Assembly (NCBI GenBank): GCA_028284235.1
Contig: JANQSC010000026.1
Location: 1 to 64,000, forward strand
Direction: 5' to 3'
Length of the DNA stretch: 64,000 bases
Source of the DNA: Opitutaceae bacterium
GTDB taxonomy: Bacteria > Verrucomicrobiota > Verrucomicrobiia > Opitutales > Opitutaceae
Positions 25,978-35,295 of the stretch are shown one piece after another. Each line of letters opens with the position of its first letter. Within the stretch, counting starts at the first letter, position 1. Both the position numbers and the translations under genes were made by a program. Under the pieces are notes generated by a model. The model was not told the origin of the DNA, searched no databases, and saw nothing but the letters and a program-made list of their open reading frames with translations.

Positions 25978-26401
25978 GGCGACCTTGAGGATTTCGAGTC
26001 ACCTCGAGCTTCCGCTCGAGGAAGTCGAGCTCCGGGCGGTCCGGGCCCAAGGCCCGGGAGGGCAGAAGGTGAACAAGACTGCGAGCGCGGTTCACTTGTT
26101 TTTCGACATCGACGCGTCCTCACTACCGGCTGCGATTAAGGGGAGACTGAAGCGGCAGCGAGATCACCGGATCACGGAGGAGGGCGTTGTGGTGATCAAG
26201 TCGCAGGAGTCGCGTTCTCAGGAAGGCAATCGCGAAGCCGCGTTCGAGCGGCTGCGTCAGCTGATCCAAAGCGTCGCCAATCCGCCTAAGAAGAGGAAGC
26301 CTACCCGCCCGTCGAAAGCCGCCAAAGAACGACGACTCCGCTCCAAAGCGCGCCGGAGCCTGGTCAAATCGAATCGCGGGCGGCCGGGATTGGCGGATTG
26401 A
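25970..26401 (+). CDS. arfB: alternative ribosome-rescue factor / peptidyl-tRNA hydrolase ArfB
   Basis: 143 aa. The GGQ motif that hydrolyses peptidyl-tRNA lies at residues 30-32 in GPGGQKVNKTASAVHLFFD. The C-terminus is a Lys/Arg-rich tail (from about residue 108) like the one that sits in the empty mRNA channel of stalled ribosomes. The size matches ArfB and not the much longer release factors. The ATG at 25970 is chosen because the family starts a few residues before the conserved IS.HLELP region; it lies inside the end of the TPR gene. Confidence 0.93.
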   Translation: MPEATLRISSHLELPLEEVELRAVRAQGPGGQKVNKTASAVHLFFDIDASSLPAAIKGRLKRQRDHRITEEGVVVIKSQESRSQEGNREAAFERLRQLIQSVANPPKKRKPTRPSKAAKERRLRSKARRSLVKSNRGRPGLAD

Positions 26402-26570
26402 CCCGCATTTGGCGATAGAGGGCCTTCCGGGTCGATTCGAATAGAGGATCGACCCTACTCGATAGATGCGGGCGATCAGTCCGAAGCGGCGAAATATGAG
26501 CCGATCGGCTCAAAATTCGCCCAAAATGCTAATAAAAAGTTAATTTTTGAGTAGTTTACTCCATTCCCTC

Positions 26571-26590
26571 TTTACTAAAATTTTAGTAAA
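26571..26590. promoter_or_regulatory. perfect 20-bp palindrome before a small gene
   Basis: TTTACTAAAATTTTAGTAAA is a perfect inverted repeat (10-bp arms, no spacer) in an AT-rich stretch, ending 8 bp before the ATG at 26599. It could be an operator covering the promoter or ribosome site of the small gene. Confidence 0.55.
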
Positions 26591-26598
26591 AAGTGGGC

Positions 26599-26835
26599 AT
26601 GTTGTTTGGAAACGATAGAACTGCGTCCTCAGAGGGCACCTTTAACAGCTTCGCGTTTAGCCTGCGTCAGAAGGCCCGTACGCCGATCCGCCAGTCGATC
26701 AACTTCTCTTCGGAGTCGATGACGAAAATGGCGGTGCGTCGCGTCATGAAAGAGTCGAGCACGCGTTCCGCGTACACGATCCACGGCGCGGTTACGACTC
26801 GTCCGGTGGGGCATTTGCTGAACGCGACCGCTTAG
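26599..26835 (+). CDS. small basic protein of unknown function
   Basis: 78 aa from the ATG at 26599; an in-frame GTG lies two codons earlier. The codons favour G/C in the third position, as in neighbouring genes, and the reverse-strand frame in the same place looks worse. The middle is basic (QKARTPIRQSINF, then MAVRRVMKESSTRSAY). I do not recognise the family. It sits alone between arfB and a sulfatase, behind an AT-rich region with a perfect palindrome. It is probably real but the evidence is only codon use and position. Confidence 0.5.
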   Translation: MLFGNDRTASSEGTFNSFAFSLRQKARTPIRQSINFSSESMTKMAVRRVMKESSTRSAYTIHGAVTTRPVGHLLNATA

Positions 26836-26929
26836 TTCGCGAGCGATTCGCTCGACTTGTCTCCGTAAAGGCGCGTTCTGGGCGAACGGGCCATTGCCAG
26901 CGGGCGAAAACTGTGTTCACTCTACCGGG

Positions 26930-28285
26930 ATGCGAAGAATCCCCGTTCGCCCATTCGTTTGCCTGTTTCTCTTCATTGCAGTCGTTCTAGGAGCGGCGAC
27001 CGCGGCGGAGCGTCCGAACATCGTTTTGATCTTTGTCGATGACTTGGGCTATGGAGATTTGGGTTGTTACGGTGGCGAGACGATTCGCACGCCTCAAATT
27101 GACGCGCTGGCGTCTCGGGGGCAGCGTTGGACGAACTTCTACGCGTCGGGATCGGTGTGCGTGCCGAGTCGCCGGGGGTTGATGACGGGCCGGCATCCGG
27201 CCTTTCTCAACGATGTCCCGCTCGCGAGTATTCGAGAAAAGATGCTCCCGGCATTTTTGAAGCGGCAAGGCTACGCGACCGCGATTCTGGGTAAATGGCA
27301 TTTGGCCGGATACCCGGACGATTTTACGCAGAGCCCGATGCACCCGCTTGAATGCGGATTCGACTACCACTTTGGAACCCCCGGCAGCAACGACGTGCCG
27401 GCTCCGAAGGGAAAAAAACAGACGCGCGACGTATTTGACGCGGCGGACAAGTTCACCTTCAAAATCCCGCTGATTCGCGGGCGGGAGCTGGTCGAGTTTC
27501 CGGCCGATCAGGAACTGTTCACTCAACGATACACCCGAGAAGCTGTCGATTGGATCAGGCATCATCGCGACGAGCGCTTTTTTCTCTTTCTGTCACACAA
27601 TATGCCGCACGTGCCCGTGTTCGCGTCCGAAGCGTTCCAGGGGAAAAGCGGCGCGGGCGTCTATGGCGACGTCGTCGAGGAAATCGATTGGTCGGTGGGG
27701 CGCGTGGTGGAAGCTCTGCGGGAAAATGGCATCGAGAACGACACGCTGATTATCTTTACCAGCGATAACGGACCCTGGGAGATGTTTGGACCGCACGGCG
27801 GCTCCGCAGGCCCGTTGCGTGGGGAAAAAGGGACGCCCTGGGAAGGCGGCAACCGAGTGCCGGCGATCTTCTATTGGCCGGGCGTGATCGAGCCGGGTGT
27901 TGTCGACGGTATCGGGGCCAATCTAGATTTGTACGCCTCCTTCGCGGCGTTGATCGGGGGAGGCGAGCCCGAGGGGGATCGTGGCTACATTTCGCAAGAC
28001 CTTTCCCCGGTGTGGCTGGAAGGGCGGACGAGTCCGCGCGACATTTGGTACTTCAGCGGATCCGGAGAAGCGTATCGATCGGGCGACTACAAAATTGTTC
28101 TTCGGTCGAAGGATCGGGGATCGAACCCGGACACGCGAGGACGCGAGCCCATTGCGACGCATGACCCGCCCTTGCTTTTCAATCTCGCCCGGGATATCGG
28201 GGAGAGTGTCAATATCGGTTCGTCACATCCGGAAATCGTGGATCGACTTCAACGAGAATTGACCGCGTTTCGACCAAGAAAATGA
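26930..28285 (+). CDS. exported type I sulfatase
   Basis: 451 aa from the ATG at 26930, which puts a signal peptide (about residues 1-26) at the N-terminus; the earlier in-frame TTG at 26894 would not. The metal site NIVLIFVDDLGYGDLG and the formylglycine precursor Cys77 (CVPSR) are intact, as is FTSDNGPWEMFG. It is followed after 37 bp by a Gfo/Idh/MocA oxidoreductase in the same direction. The pair may first remove sulfate and then oxidise the sugar, which is an inference from gene order. Confidence 0.93.
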   Translation: MRRIPVRPFVCLFLFIAVVLGAATAAERPNIVLIFVDDLGYGDLGCYGGETIRTPQIDALASRGQRWTNFYASGSVCVPSRRGLMTGRHPAFLNDVPLASIREKMLPAFLKRQGYATAILGKWHLAGYPDDFTQSPMHPLECGFDYHFGTPGSNDVPAPKGKKQTRDVFDAADKFTFKIPLIRGRELVEFPADQELFTQRYTREAVDWIRHHRDERFFLFLSHNMPHVPVFASEAFQGKSGAGVYGDVVEEIDWSVGRVVEALRENGIENDTLIIFTSDNGPWEMFGPHGGSAGPLRGEKGTPWEGGNRVPAIFYWPGVIEPGVVDGIGANLDLYASFAALIGGGEPEGDRGYISQDLSPVWLEGRTSPRDIWYFSGSGEAYRSGDYKIVLRSKDRGSNPDTRGREPIATHDPPLLFNLARDIGESVNIGSSHPEIVDRLQRELTAFRPRK

Positions 28286-28322
28286 ATTTTCAAAAGTAGT
28301 TTGTATTCAAAAATTAAATAAA

Positions 28323-29678
28323 ATGACCCTAATTCTAAATCGAAGAGCTTTTTTAAGAGACGTTTCATTGGCGGGGGCGGCCATTGCCGCGGCGCCGACC
28401 ATCCTCGGCCAGTCGCGCGATCCGAAGTACAAGACGGCGCTGATCGGCGCTGGCTGGTGGGGCAACAACATCCTGACCGAGGCCATGGCCTGCGGGGAAT
28501 GCCGGATTGTGGCCCTCTGCGACGTGGATTCGCGCTACCTCGACTCGACGCGCGAGCGGGTGGAGAAGGCGATGGGCGACGCGCCCAAAGTCTACGGCGA
28601 CTATCGCGAGTTGTTCGCCAACGAGGACGTGGATATCGCGATCGTGGCCACGCCCGATCACTGGCACCCGTTGATCACCATCGCCGCGGTTGAGGCGGGC
28701 GCCCACGTTTTTGTGGAGAAACCGATCGGGCACACGATCCAAGAAGGTAGGGCGATGGTCAACGCGGCGCGAGCCGCGGATCGAGTCGTGCAGGTGGGGA
28801 CGCACCGGCGCATCTCCCCGCACAATGTCGCGGGTTTCGATTTCATTCGATCTGGCAAAGTCGGCAAGATCGGTATGGTGCGCTCCTTCGTCCACTACGG
28901 TGGCGGGCCGGAAGCGCCGACGCCCAATGCCGAGCCGCCCAAGGAGCTCGACTGGGACATGTGGTGCGGGCCAGCTCCTTATCGCCACTACAACGAGTCG
29001 ATGCCGGGAACGCGCGGACGCCCGATCCATCCAAAGGGATTTCGCAACTACCTCGACTACGCCAACGGCATGCTGGGCGACTGGGGCGTGCACTGGATGG
29101 ATCAGATCGTATGGATCCTGGGCGAAAAGTATCCGAAGTCCGTCTACTCAACGGGAGGGCGCGACATTGCCGGCCCCGCGATCTACAACGACAAGGAGCA
29201 AACGACGGACGCCCCGGACCACCAGGTGGCGACCTTCGAGTTCGAGAACTTCACCGCGACTTGGGAGCATCGGCGATTTGCCGCAAACAATGCGGAGAAG
29301 GGAGAGAATGTCGGCTGCTACTTTTACGGAACGGAAGGCACCTTCCATATGGGCTGGCAGAAAGGTTGGACGTTCTACCCTTCGAATTCGAAGGCGGCGA
29401 CCGTTCACTACAAGCCCGAGTTGAACTCCCCGGACGGACAGAATATCAAAGAGCTTTGGGCTGATATGCTGCGCTGTATTAAAACGGGGGATACACCGGT
29501 TTGCGATGTCGAAGAGATTCACTATTCGACCAATATGAGCTTGCTCGGAATGCTGTCTCTGAAACTGGGACGGAGTGTCCAATGGGACGGTGAGAAGGAA
29601 AAGATCGTGGGCGATGCGGCGGCCAACAAGCTGCTGCGACGCAAATACCGCGGCGACTGGGAGTATCCAAAAGTATAG
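28323..29678 (+). CDS. Gfo/Idh/MocA family oxidoreductase with Tat-like leader
   Basis: 451 aa. A leader NRRAFLRDVSLAGAAIAAAP (residues 6-25) fits a twin-arginine export signal, as is common for this group in Verrucomicrobia. The Rossmann start ALIGAGWWGNNIL, the acidic CDVDSRYLD strand and the EKP catalytic motif (VFVEKPIGH) are present. The C-terminal domain is the usual alpha/beta sheet. It would oxidise or reduce a sugar or inositol-type substrate with a bound nicotinamide cofactor, perhaps in the periplasm. It is downstream of a sulfatase. Confidence 0.9.
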   Translation: MTLILNRRAFLRDVSLAGAAIAAAPTILGQSRDPKYKTALIGAGWWGNNILTEAMACGECRIVALCDVDSRYLDSTRERVEKAMGDAPKVYGDYRELFANEDVDIAIVATPDHWHPLITIAAVEAGAHVFVEKPIGHTIQEGRAMVNAARAADRVVQVGTHRRISPHNVAGFDFIRSGKVGKIGMVRSFVHYGGGPEAPTPNAEPPKELDWDMWCGPAPYRHYNESMPGTRGRPIHPKGFRNYLDYANGMLGDWGVHWMDQIVWILGEKYPKSVYSTGGRDIAGPAIYNDKEQTTDAPDHQVATFEFENFTATWEHRRFAANNAEKGENVGCYFYGTEGTFHMGWQKGWTFYPSNSKAATVHYKPELNSPDGQNIKELWADMLRCIKTGDTPVCDVEEIHYSTNMSLLGMLSLKLGRSVQWDGEKEKIVGDAAANKLLRRKYRGDWEYPKV

Positions 29679-29708
29679 AGCGAATATCGGAATCTGAAAG
29701 GAGCTGGA

Positions 29709-31058
29709 CTAGTCGAGCTCGGGAACGGGCCAGTTTTCGGACGGCGAACGGGACTGGCGCAGGATTGTCTCCATCTCGGCGACCACATCCGGGTGGGAGC
29801 TGGCGACGTTGCGCGTTTCACCGGCATCCTTTGACAGGTCGTAAAGTTCGAGCGGCCCGTCGAGTTCAAGACGAATCGCTTTCCAGTCCCCTTTTCGAAC
29901 GGCCTGTTGGAAGCCGCGTTCGAAGAACTCCCAGTATAGGGGTCGGTTGGACAGATCTTGCTCCTCGCCGCGGAGGGTGGGGAGAACGCTGACGCCGTCC
30001 GTGTTTTCGGGGAGAGCCGCTCCGGCGATGTCGGCGAGTGTCGGCAACACGTCGGCGAAGTACCAGGCGGCGTCGCTGACTTGCCCCGGGGCGATGGCGC
30101 CGGGCCAGCGAGCGATCATGGGGGTTCGGATACCGCCTTCGTACATGTCGCGTTTGCGGCCTTTCAGGGCGCCGGAGCTGTCGAAGCGTCCCTCCCAGCG
30201 TTCGGCGGCCCCGTTGTCGGAGCAGAAGAAGACGATGGTGTTGGAGTCGATATGAAGGTCTTTGAGTTTTTGGAAAAGGCGTCCGATGTCGCGATCGAGC
30301 CGTGTGACCATGGCGGCGTGGACCTTTTCGTTGTCGGTCCAGGGTTGATTCGTGTACGGAGCGGTATCCGGGATTTCATAACGCGAGTGTGGAACGGTGT
30401 AGGGGAGGTAGAGGAAGAAGGGTTTTGCGTGGTTGCGATCGAGGAAGTCGAGCGCGTACTCGGTAAACAAATCGTGCGTGTAGGTTCCTTGCTCGCCGTC
30501 CCGATTTTCGGGGTATTCGACTTTGGTTTTGTTCTTCCAGAGAAAATCGGGATAGTAGCTGTGGGCCCGGCGCTGGTTGAGGTAGCCGAACCACTCGTCG
30601 AATCCTTGGTCGTTGGGGTGGCCGCTTGTGTTGGGTTCGCCCAGGCCCCATTTTCCAGTGATGCCAGTAGTGTAGCCGGCGGTTTTGAGGACTTCGGCCA
30701 CAGTGACGTCTTCCGCGTACAGAGGGACTCTTCCTTCATTGCCGGCGAGCCCGACCACCCCGAACTTGCCGAAGTTGCCGCGAACGGTGGTGTGGCCCGT
30801 GTGGAGGCCGGTCATTAGGACGGAGCGAGACGGGGCGCAGACGGTGGAGCCTGCGTAGCACTGGGTGAAACGCATTCCTTCGGAGGCCATTTGGTCGAGG
30901 TGAGGCGTTTGGATAACGGTTTGGCCGTAGCTGCCGAGATCTCCGTAGCCGAGGTCGTCGGCCATGATGAAAATGATGTTGGGCCGTTCGGAAGGCGCGT
31001 GGCGCGTGCAGGCGGTTAAGAGGAGGAGGGCGGATGCGAGCAGGATGAGTCGTTTCAT
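29709..31058 (-). CDS. type I sulfatase lipoprotein
   Basis: 449 aa from the ATG whose first base is 31058; a longer in-frame start at 31211 adds 51 unrelated residues. The leader ends in a lipobox, LLLLTAC with Cys17, so it is probably anchored to a membrane. NIIFIMADDLGYGDLGSYG, the formylglycine precursor Cys74 (CAPSR) and FCSDNGAAERWEG are present. This looks like an arylsulfatase A-type enzyme. It is convergent with the sulfatase/oxidoreductase pair, ending 30 bp from it. Confidence 0.93.
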   Translation of the reverse strand: MKRLILLASALLLLTACTRHAPSERPNIIFIMADDLGYGDLGSYGQTVIQTPHLDQMASEGMRFTQCYAGSTVCAPSRSVLMTGLHTGHTTVRGNFGKFGVVGLAGNEGRVPLYAEDVTVAEVLKTAGYTTGITGKWGLGEPNTSGHPNDQGFDEWFGYLNQRRAHSYYPDFLWKNKTKVEYPENRDGEQGTYTHDLFTEYALDFLDRNHAKPFFLYLPYTVPHSRYEIPDTAPYTNQPWTDNEKVHAAMVTRLDRDIGRLFQKLKDLHIDSNTIVFFCSDNGAAERWEGRFDSSGALKGRKRDMYEGGIRTPMIARWPGAIAPGQVSDAAWYFADVLPTLADIAGAALPENTDGVSVLPTLRGEEQDLSNRPLYWEFFERGFQQAVRKGDWKAIRLELDGPLELYDLSKDAGETRNVASSHPDVVAEMETILRQSRSPSENWPVPELD

Positions 31059-31260
31059 AGAGATGGAGGGACTGAGGGATGGAGTGAGGGGGAGATGATT
31101 AGGACATGGTTTGCGGCGGAGTAGCAAGTCGAACTTGGGTCGATGCGCTTGGGTGCGAATCGGAGCTTTGACATTCTGGTCAAATTGGAGAGGGTCGGCG
31201 GCAACGTCCATCTGCAGACCGATCTAACGGTTTGGAGTTTTGGATTTTATCTTAGAGACG

Positions 31261-32178
31261 ATGGAAGAAGCGGAGTTTATTTGGCACAAAGGAAAACTGG
31301 TTCCCTGGAAGGAGGCGACAATTCACGTCATGTCGCACGCCTTGCACTATGGATCCTCGATTTTTGAAGGTATTCGCGTGTACGATACAGCGGAGGGTCC
31401 TGCGTTTTTGCGGCTGGAGGATCATTTGAAGCGGTTTTTCGGTTCCGCCAAAATCTACCGGATGAACATGCCCTTGGATTTGGAAGGACTGACCGCGGCT
31501 TGCCACGAGGTGGTTCGGGTGAATGGGCTCAAGGCGGCCTACGTGCGTCCGATCGCGTTTAGAGGCTACGGGGCGATTACGGTTTACGGATCGCCGGATC
31601 CGGCGGAGGTCGCGGTCGCGGCGTTTCCTTGGGGCGCGTACTTGGGCGAGGAAGCGCGCGAGAAGGGAGTCGATGTCGGGGTCTCCAGCTGGACGCGACT
31701 GGCTCCCAACACTTTGCCCACCATGGCCAAGGCGGGTGGCAACTACTTGTCTTCGCAGCTGATTTCCATGGAGGCCCATCGTCATGGATACACCGAGGGA
31801 ATCGCGCTCGACGTGAATGGCAATTTGAGCGAGGGAGCCGGAGAAAATTTGTTTCTGATTCGCGATGGGGTGATTTGTACGCCACCGTTATCAGCGGCGA
31901 TTTTGCCGGGGATTACGCGCGGTATCGCCATCGACTTGGCCGTTCGTCTTGGCTTTGAAGTGCGCGAGGAGGCGCTGCTGAGAGAGTCGCTCTACGTTGC
32001 GGACGAGGTCTTTATGACGGGCACGGCGACGGAGATTGTCGGTGTCCGTTCGGTCGACGGGATTGACGTCGGAAGCGGAAAGCGCGGACCGATCACCGGA
32101 CAGCTTCAGCGGTCGTTTTTCGGGCTCTTCGACGGGAGCACGGAGGATACCCAGGGTTGGTTGGAGCCGGTCGAGTAG
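31261..32178 (+). CDS. ilvE: branched-chain amino acid aminotransferase
   Basis: 305 aa, very close in length and sequence pattern to the E. coli enzyme: IHVMSHALHYGSSIFEGIR, AYVRPI, AAFPWGAYLG, the PLP lysine K157 in NTLPTMAKAGGNYLSS, and EGIALDVNGNLSEGAGENLF. It catalyses the last step of valine, leucine and isoleucine synthesis. The ATG at 31261 lines up with known starts; a TTG seven codons earlier is less likely. The TAG stop is also the first three bases of a palindromic repeat. Confidence 0.97.
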   Translation: MEEAEFIWHKGKLVPWKEATIHVMSHALHYGSSIFEGIRVYDTAEGPAFLRLEDHLKRFFGSAKIYRMNMPLDLEGLTAACHEVVRVNGLKAAYVRPIAFRGYGAITVYGSPDPAEVAVAAFPWGAYLGEEAREKGVDVGVSSWTRLAPNTLPTMAKAGGNYLSSQLISMEAHRHGYTEGIALDVNGNLSEGAGENLFLIRDGVICTPPLSAAILPGITRGIAIDLAVRLGFEVREEALLRESLYVADEVFMTGTATEIVGVRSVDGIDVGSGKRGPITGQLQRSFFGLFDGSTEDTQGWLEPVE

Positions 32179-32251
32179 GGCTGGCGCTTGCGCCACGCCG
32201 CGTATATAGATCAAACCAAACAAACGCGGCATGGCGCAAGCGCCAGCCCTA
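32176..32251. repeat. palindromic element, family A (alpha/alpha form)
   Basis: Two 28-nt arms (32176-32203 and 32224-32251) are inverted copies matching at 27 of 28 positions. Each arm holds its own small palindrome TGGCGC-TT-GCGCCA. The element fills the space between the convergent ilvE and FKBP genes and includes the ilvE stop codon. Related arms occur at 56243-56353, 61312-61421 and 63231-63258. Confidence 0.85.
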
Positions 32252-32260
32252 CGTTTTCGA

Positions 32261-32767
32261 TTATTTCCTCTTCTTCGCCTTCTTCCGGTCTTCCAACCCG
32301 AGAAGCTCGATTTCGAAAACGAGCGTGGAGTAGCCGGGGATCGCCCCGTGGTCCTTCGCCCCGTAGGCGAGCTTGTAGGGGATATAGAACTTGTAGTGGT
32401 CTCCTGGGGACATGAGCTTCAAGCCTTCCGCCCATCCGTCGATCACGTTCCAGACGGTGACGTCGATCGGCTCGCCGCGCATGCGCGAACTGTCGATGAC
32501 CGTGCCGTCGAGCAAGGTGCCGTGATAGTGGATCGTTATTAGATCCTTGCCCGTTGCCAGCCGGTCCGACGGGTCTTCCCGCAATACTTCGTACTGCAAT
32601 CCGGTACGCGTGACAACTACGCCGTCGCGAGCTTGGTTTTCCTCCAAAAACGCCAGCCCGGCGTCGCGGTTCGCGAGCGCTTCCTTGCGCGAGGCTCCCT
32701 CGAGCTCAAGCGACAGAAGCAAGGCGCAGACAAGAACGAGACAGCGCGTATGAGCGAGGCGTTTCAT
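32261..32767 (-). CDS. FKBP-type peptidyl-prolyl isomerase, exported
   Basis: 168 aa with a signal peptide (about residues 1-24). A short helical lead (RKEALANRDAGLAFLEENQA) resembles the N-terminal arm of FkpA/Mip-like proteins. The FKBP domain follows, with GLQYEVLRE, HYHGTLLDGTVIDSS, VIDGWAEGLKLMSPG and PYKLAYGAKDHG. It would help fold proteins in the periplasm. The reading direction is towards the palindromic element shared with ilvE. Confidence 0.92.
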   Translation of the reverse strand: MKRLAHTRCLVLVCALLLSLELEGASRKEALANRDAGLAFLEENQARDGVVVTRTGLQYEVLREDPSDRLATGKDLITIHYHGTLLDGTVIDSSRMRGEPIDVTVWNVIDGWAEGLKLMSPGDHYKFYIPYKLAYGAKDHGAIPGYSTLVFEIELLGLEDRKKAKKRK

Positions 32768-32830
32768 AGGGTACGCGGCACAGCCTGCCGCCGCCCTTTT
32801 TTGTTGGCGATGAAAATTTTCCCTTGACGT

Positions 32831-32860
32831 TGATATTAAAGTGATATCACTTTGATCTCA
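32831..32860. promoter_or_regulatory. 30-bp operator-like palindrome before the SPFH gene
   Basis: The core AAAGTGATATCACTTT (32838-32853) is perfect; the full arms (32831-32845 and 32846-32860) match at 13 of 15 positions. A TTGACG hexamer lies just upstream at 32824-32829. Two gene positions downstream is an Arc-type DNA-binding protein, a family that binds such palindromes, so autoregulation is likely. Confidence 0.7.
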
Positions 32861-32881
32861 TAAATTTGAAAGGAAACTATT

Positions 32882-33778
32882 ATGAATCAAGAAATCAAAT
32901 CCTCCTCGGCCAATTCGGAACGCCCCACAGGGGCCGCGAGTGGATGGCTGATAATATCGTTGGTAATTGTATTGGGATTCCTCGGAATCGTGTTGATTGT
33001 GATGTCGATCGCGTCGGAAGTGCCTCTGTATTTCATCTTGGGGCTGCCGTGTATTTTGGGCGGCATCTTCCTGTCTTGCGGTCTGTTTACACTCCAGCCG
33101 AATACGGCGGCGGTGCTCATTTTGTTCGGAGCGTACAAGGGAACGGTTCGTGAAAGCGGATTCTTGTGGCGAAACCCGTTCATGAAGAAAGAGAAGGTCT
33201 CTTTGCGGGCCCGCAATTTGAATGGCGACAAGCTGAAGGTGAACGATTTGAGAGGGAACCCGATCGAGATCGCCGCGGTAGTCGTCTGGCGTGTTGAAGA
33301 TACGGCACAGGCCAGTTTCGACGTGGACGATTACGAGCAGTACGTGTCGGTTCAGAGCGAGTCGGCGGTTCGTCACTTGGCGAACAGCTACGCCTATGAT
33401 CGCGGGGAAGGGGAGGAAGTGACGCTTCGTTCCAGCACTGAGACGGTCAACGAAGCGCTGCGCGAAGAATTGGAGGAAAGGCTGAGCAAGGCGGGGGTGA
33501 GTGTGGAAGAAGCGCGGCTGACGCATTTGGCGTACTCGCCGGAGATCGCCCAAGTGATGTTGCGTCGCCAGCAGGCGGAAGCAATCGTCGACGCCCGCAC
33601 CAAGATCGTGCAAGGCGCGGTCGGAATGGTGGAGCAGGCGCTGATCGAGATTGGCCAGCGCGATGTCGTGGAGCTCGACGACGAGCGCAAGGCGTCGATG
33701 GTCAGCAATCTCCTGGTCGTGCTTTGCGGCGAATCGGAAGTGCATCCGGTAGTAAACACAGGTACGCTGTACAGCTAG
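32882..33778 (+). CDS. SPFH/band 7 domain membrane protein
   Basis: 298 aa. Two membrane segments (about residues 20-45 and 48-70) are followed by a band 7 domain ([57 protein letters not shown]). A coiled-coil region ([20 protein letters not shown]) comes last. SPFH proteins form large rings on membranes and organise proteins or lipids. It starts a short cluster with an Arc-type regulator and a jelly-roll membrane protein, and a strong palindrome lies before it. Spacing to the next gene is 82 bp. The link between an SPFH protein and an Arc-type repressor recurs in bacteria to my knowledge. Confidence 0.9.
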   Translation: MNQEIKSSSANSERPTGAASGWLIISLVIVLGFLGIVLIVMSIASEVPLYFILGLPCILGGIFLSCGLFTLQPNTAAVLILFGAYKGTVRESGFLWRNPFMKKEKVSLRARNLNGDKLKVNDLRGNPIEIAAVVVWRVEDTAQASFDVDDYEQYVSVQSESAVRHLANSYAYDRGEGEEVTLRSSTETVNEALREELEERLSKAGVSVEEARLTHLAYSPEIAQVMLRRQQAEAIVDARTKIVQGAVGMVEQALIEIGQRDVVELDDERKASMVSNLLVVLCGESEVHPVVNTGTLYS

Positions 33779-33860
33779 TCGGCTGTGCCTGGAAAATTGA
33801 TACAGTCGAAGAGGAAGTTGCATTGCCGAATTGAACCCTCCATCGTGATCGGAAACTAGA

Positions 33861-34046
33861 ATGGCGAGCCCAAAACGAAAGTCGTTTCCCTTGCGCATCG
33901 ATCCCAACCTTTGGAAGGAGGTCGAAGCGTGGGCTCACCAGGAGTTCCGAAGCGTGAACGGGCAAATCGAGTTTCTTCTGCGCGAAGCGGTGCGGCGTCG
34001 CAAAGGCGCCTCCCAATCGCCCGATAACCCCGAGGAAACCCCTTAA
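33861..34046 (+). CDS. Arc-type ribbon-helix-helix DNA-binding protein
   Basis: 61 aa. The strand FPLRID followed by helix PNLWKEVEAWAHQEF and helix SVNGQIEFLLREAVRRR is a classical Arc/MetJ ribbon-helix-helix fold. Such proteins bind palindromic operators as dimers of dimers. The likely target is the 30-bp palindrome ahead of the SPFH gene. The next gene starts 10 bp downstream, so the three genes probably form one operon. A toxin-antitoxin role is possible but no toxin-like partner is seen. Confidence 0.9.
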   Translation: MASPKRKSFPLRIDPNLWKEVEAWAHQEFRSVNGQIEFLLREAVRRRKGASQSPDNPEETP

Positions 34047-34056
34047 GACAACAGCT

Positions 34057-35244
34057 ATGAATAATTCTTCAAACGAATCGTCGGACTCGAAAGACGGAAA
34101 AGAGAAAGGCCCTATGATTGCAAGCGCCGTCGCCGTTATCGCCGCCATGGCGAGTAGCGGGTTCTTCATCGACCTGATGAACAACAATGGCAATGACCGG
34201 AGAAACCGGGCTGCGCCGAACGGCACGCCGGCGACGTTCCAATTCGTCACCGAGGACGCCAGCATTCGGCTCGCTGACCTCGAAGGCGAGTGGCGTTTCG
34301 CCAAGGGGGACGACCCCGCTTGGGCGGAGCCGAGCTTCGACGACACGTCGTGGCGACCGATGAACGTGCCCGACCAGTGGTCCGGCGGCGGATTGCGTCA
34401 ATACGACGGATTCGGCTGGTATCGGAAGTCGTTTCGATTGGCGGAGCCTTTGGGCGAGCGTCCTGTATTCCTAAAGCTGGGACGCGTGGATGACGTGGAG
34501 GAAGTTTTTCTCAATGGGCGTCGCGTCGGCGGGCTCGGGAGTTTTCCGCCCAACTATCGGACGGCCTGGGACCGAAATCGGATTTACCGACTGCCCGAAG
34601 GCGTATTGAAGGAGGACGAGGAGAACCTGATCGCCGTGCGCGTGTACGACGCCGAGCAAGGCGGCGGGATCTACCAAGGCGATGTCGGATTGTACACGAC
34701 GGACTTGCCGCAGCCGCTGATCGATTTGGCGGGCGAATGGAAATTCAGGACGGGCGACGACCCCGATTGGAAGAGCGAGTCCATCGACGAGTCGGAATTC
34801 CAGACCGTCCGCGCTCCCGCGCCATGGGAAAATGTAGGGTTTGATGGATACGACGGAGTGGGTTGGTACCGGAAGTCGTTTGGGAAGCCTAACGTCAACG
34901 CGGACGAAGAAATGGTGCTCGTCCTTGGGCGTATTGACGATACGGACACGGTCTTTCTCAATGGCGAGCAAATCGGCAAAACGGGCGATCCAAGTAAGGT
35001 GGACAAGAATCAGCGCAGCAACGTGTATCGAAAGTTTCGCGCATACACGTTTTCAGCGAGCCTACTAAAGGAGAATAATCAAATCGCGGTTCGCGTCTAC
35101 GATAGTCGTGGCATGGGCGGATTGTATTCCGGTCCGATGGGGATTATGCGGAAGACCGACCGCGTCGCCTACCTGGAGCAAATCGAGGAAGCGGAGAAGT
35201 GGACGACTGCCGACGTCATGGACTGGTTGATGGGCCGCGACTAA
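34057..35244 (+). CDS. membrane-anchored tandem jelly-roll (GH2 sugar-binding-like) protein
   Basis: 395 aa. After a short polar start there is one hydrophobic segment (about residues 20-40), then two homologous domains of about 140-150 residues. Each has the pattern GEW.F..GDDP.W, W..... P..W, YDG.GWYRKSF, LGR.DD.. .VFLNG and IAVRVYD. This is the galactose-binding-like jelly roll found at the N-terminus of family 2 glycoside hydrolases, but no catalytic barrel follows. So it is probably a carbohydrate-binding or scaffold protein facing outside, in an SPFH/Arc cluster. Confidence 0.85.
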   Translation: MNNSSNESSDSKDGKEKGPMIASAVAVIAAMASSGFFIDLMNNNGNDRRNRAAPNGTPATFQFVTEDASIRLADLEGEWRFAKGDDPAWAEPSFDDTSWRPMNVPDQWSGGGLRQYDGFGWYRKSFRLAEPLGERPVFLKLGRVDDVEEVFLNGRRVGGLGSFPPNYRTAWDRNRIYRLPEGVLKEDEENLIAVRVYDAEQGGGIYQGDVGLYTTDLPQPLIDLAGEWKFRTGDDPDWKSESIDESEFQTVRAPAPWENVGFDGYDGVGWYRKSFGKPNVNADEEMVLVLGRIDDTDTVFLNGEQIGKTGDPSKVDKNQRSNVYRKFRAYTFSASLLKENNQIAVRVYDSRGMGGLYSGPMGIMRKTDRVAYLEQIEEAEKWTTADVMDWLMGRD

Positions 35245-35295
35245 CGCCTGCAAAACGCGCTTGATCGAGAAGCGCGAACGGGCAGGCTGGAAGCA

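Noticed and set aside
26629..26814. 61-codon frame opposite the small basic protein
   Set aside because: His/Arg-rich composition and poorer codon use than the plus-strand frame.
33861..34046. Toxin-antitoxin system with the Arc-type protein as antitoxin
   Set aside because: Neither neighbour looks like a toxin: one is an SPFH membrane protein and the other a jelly-roll protein. Autoregulation of an operon is simpler.
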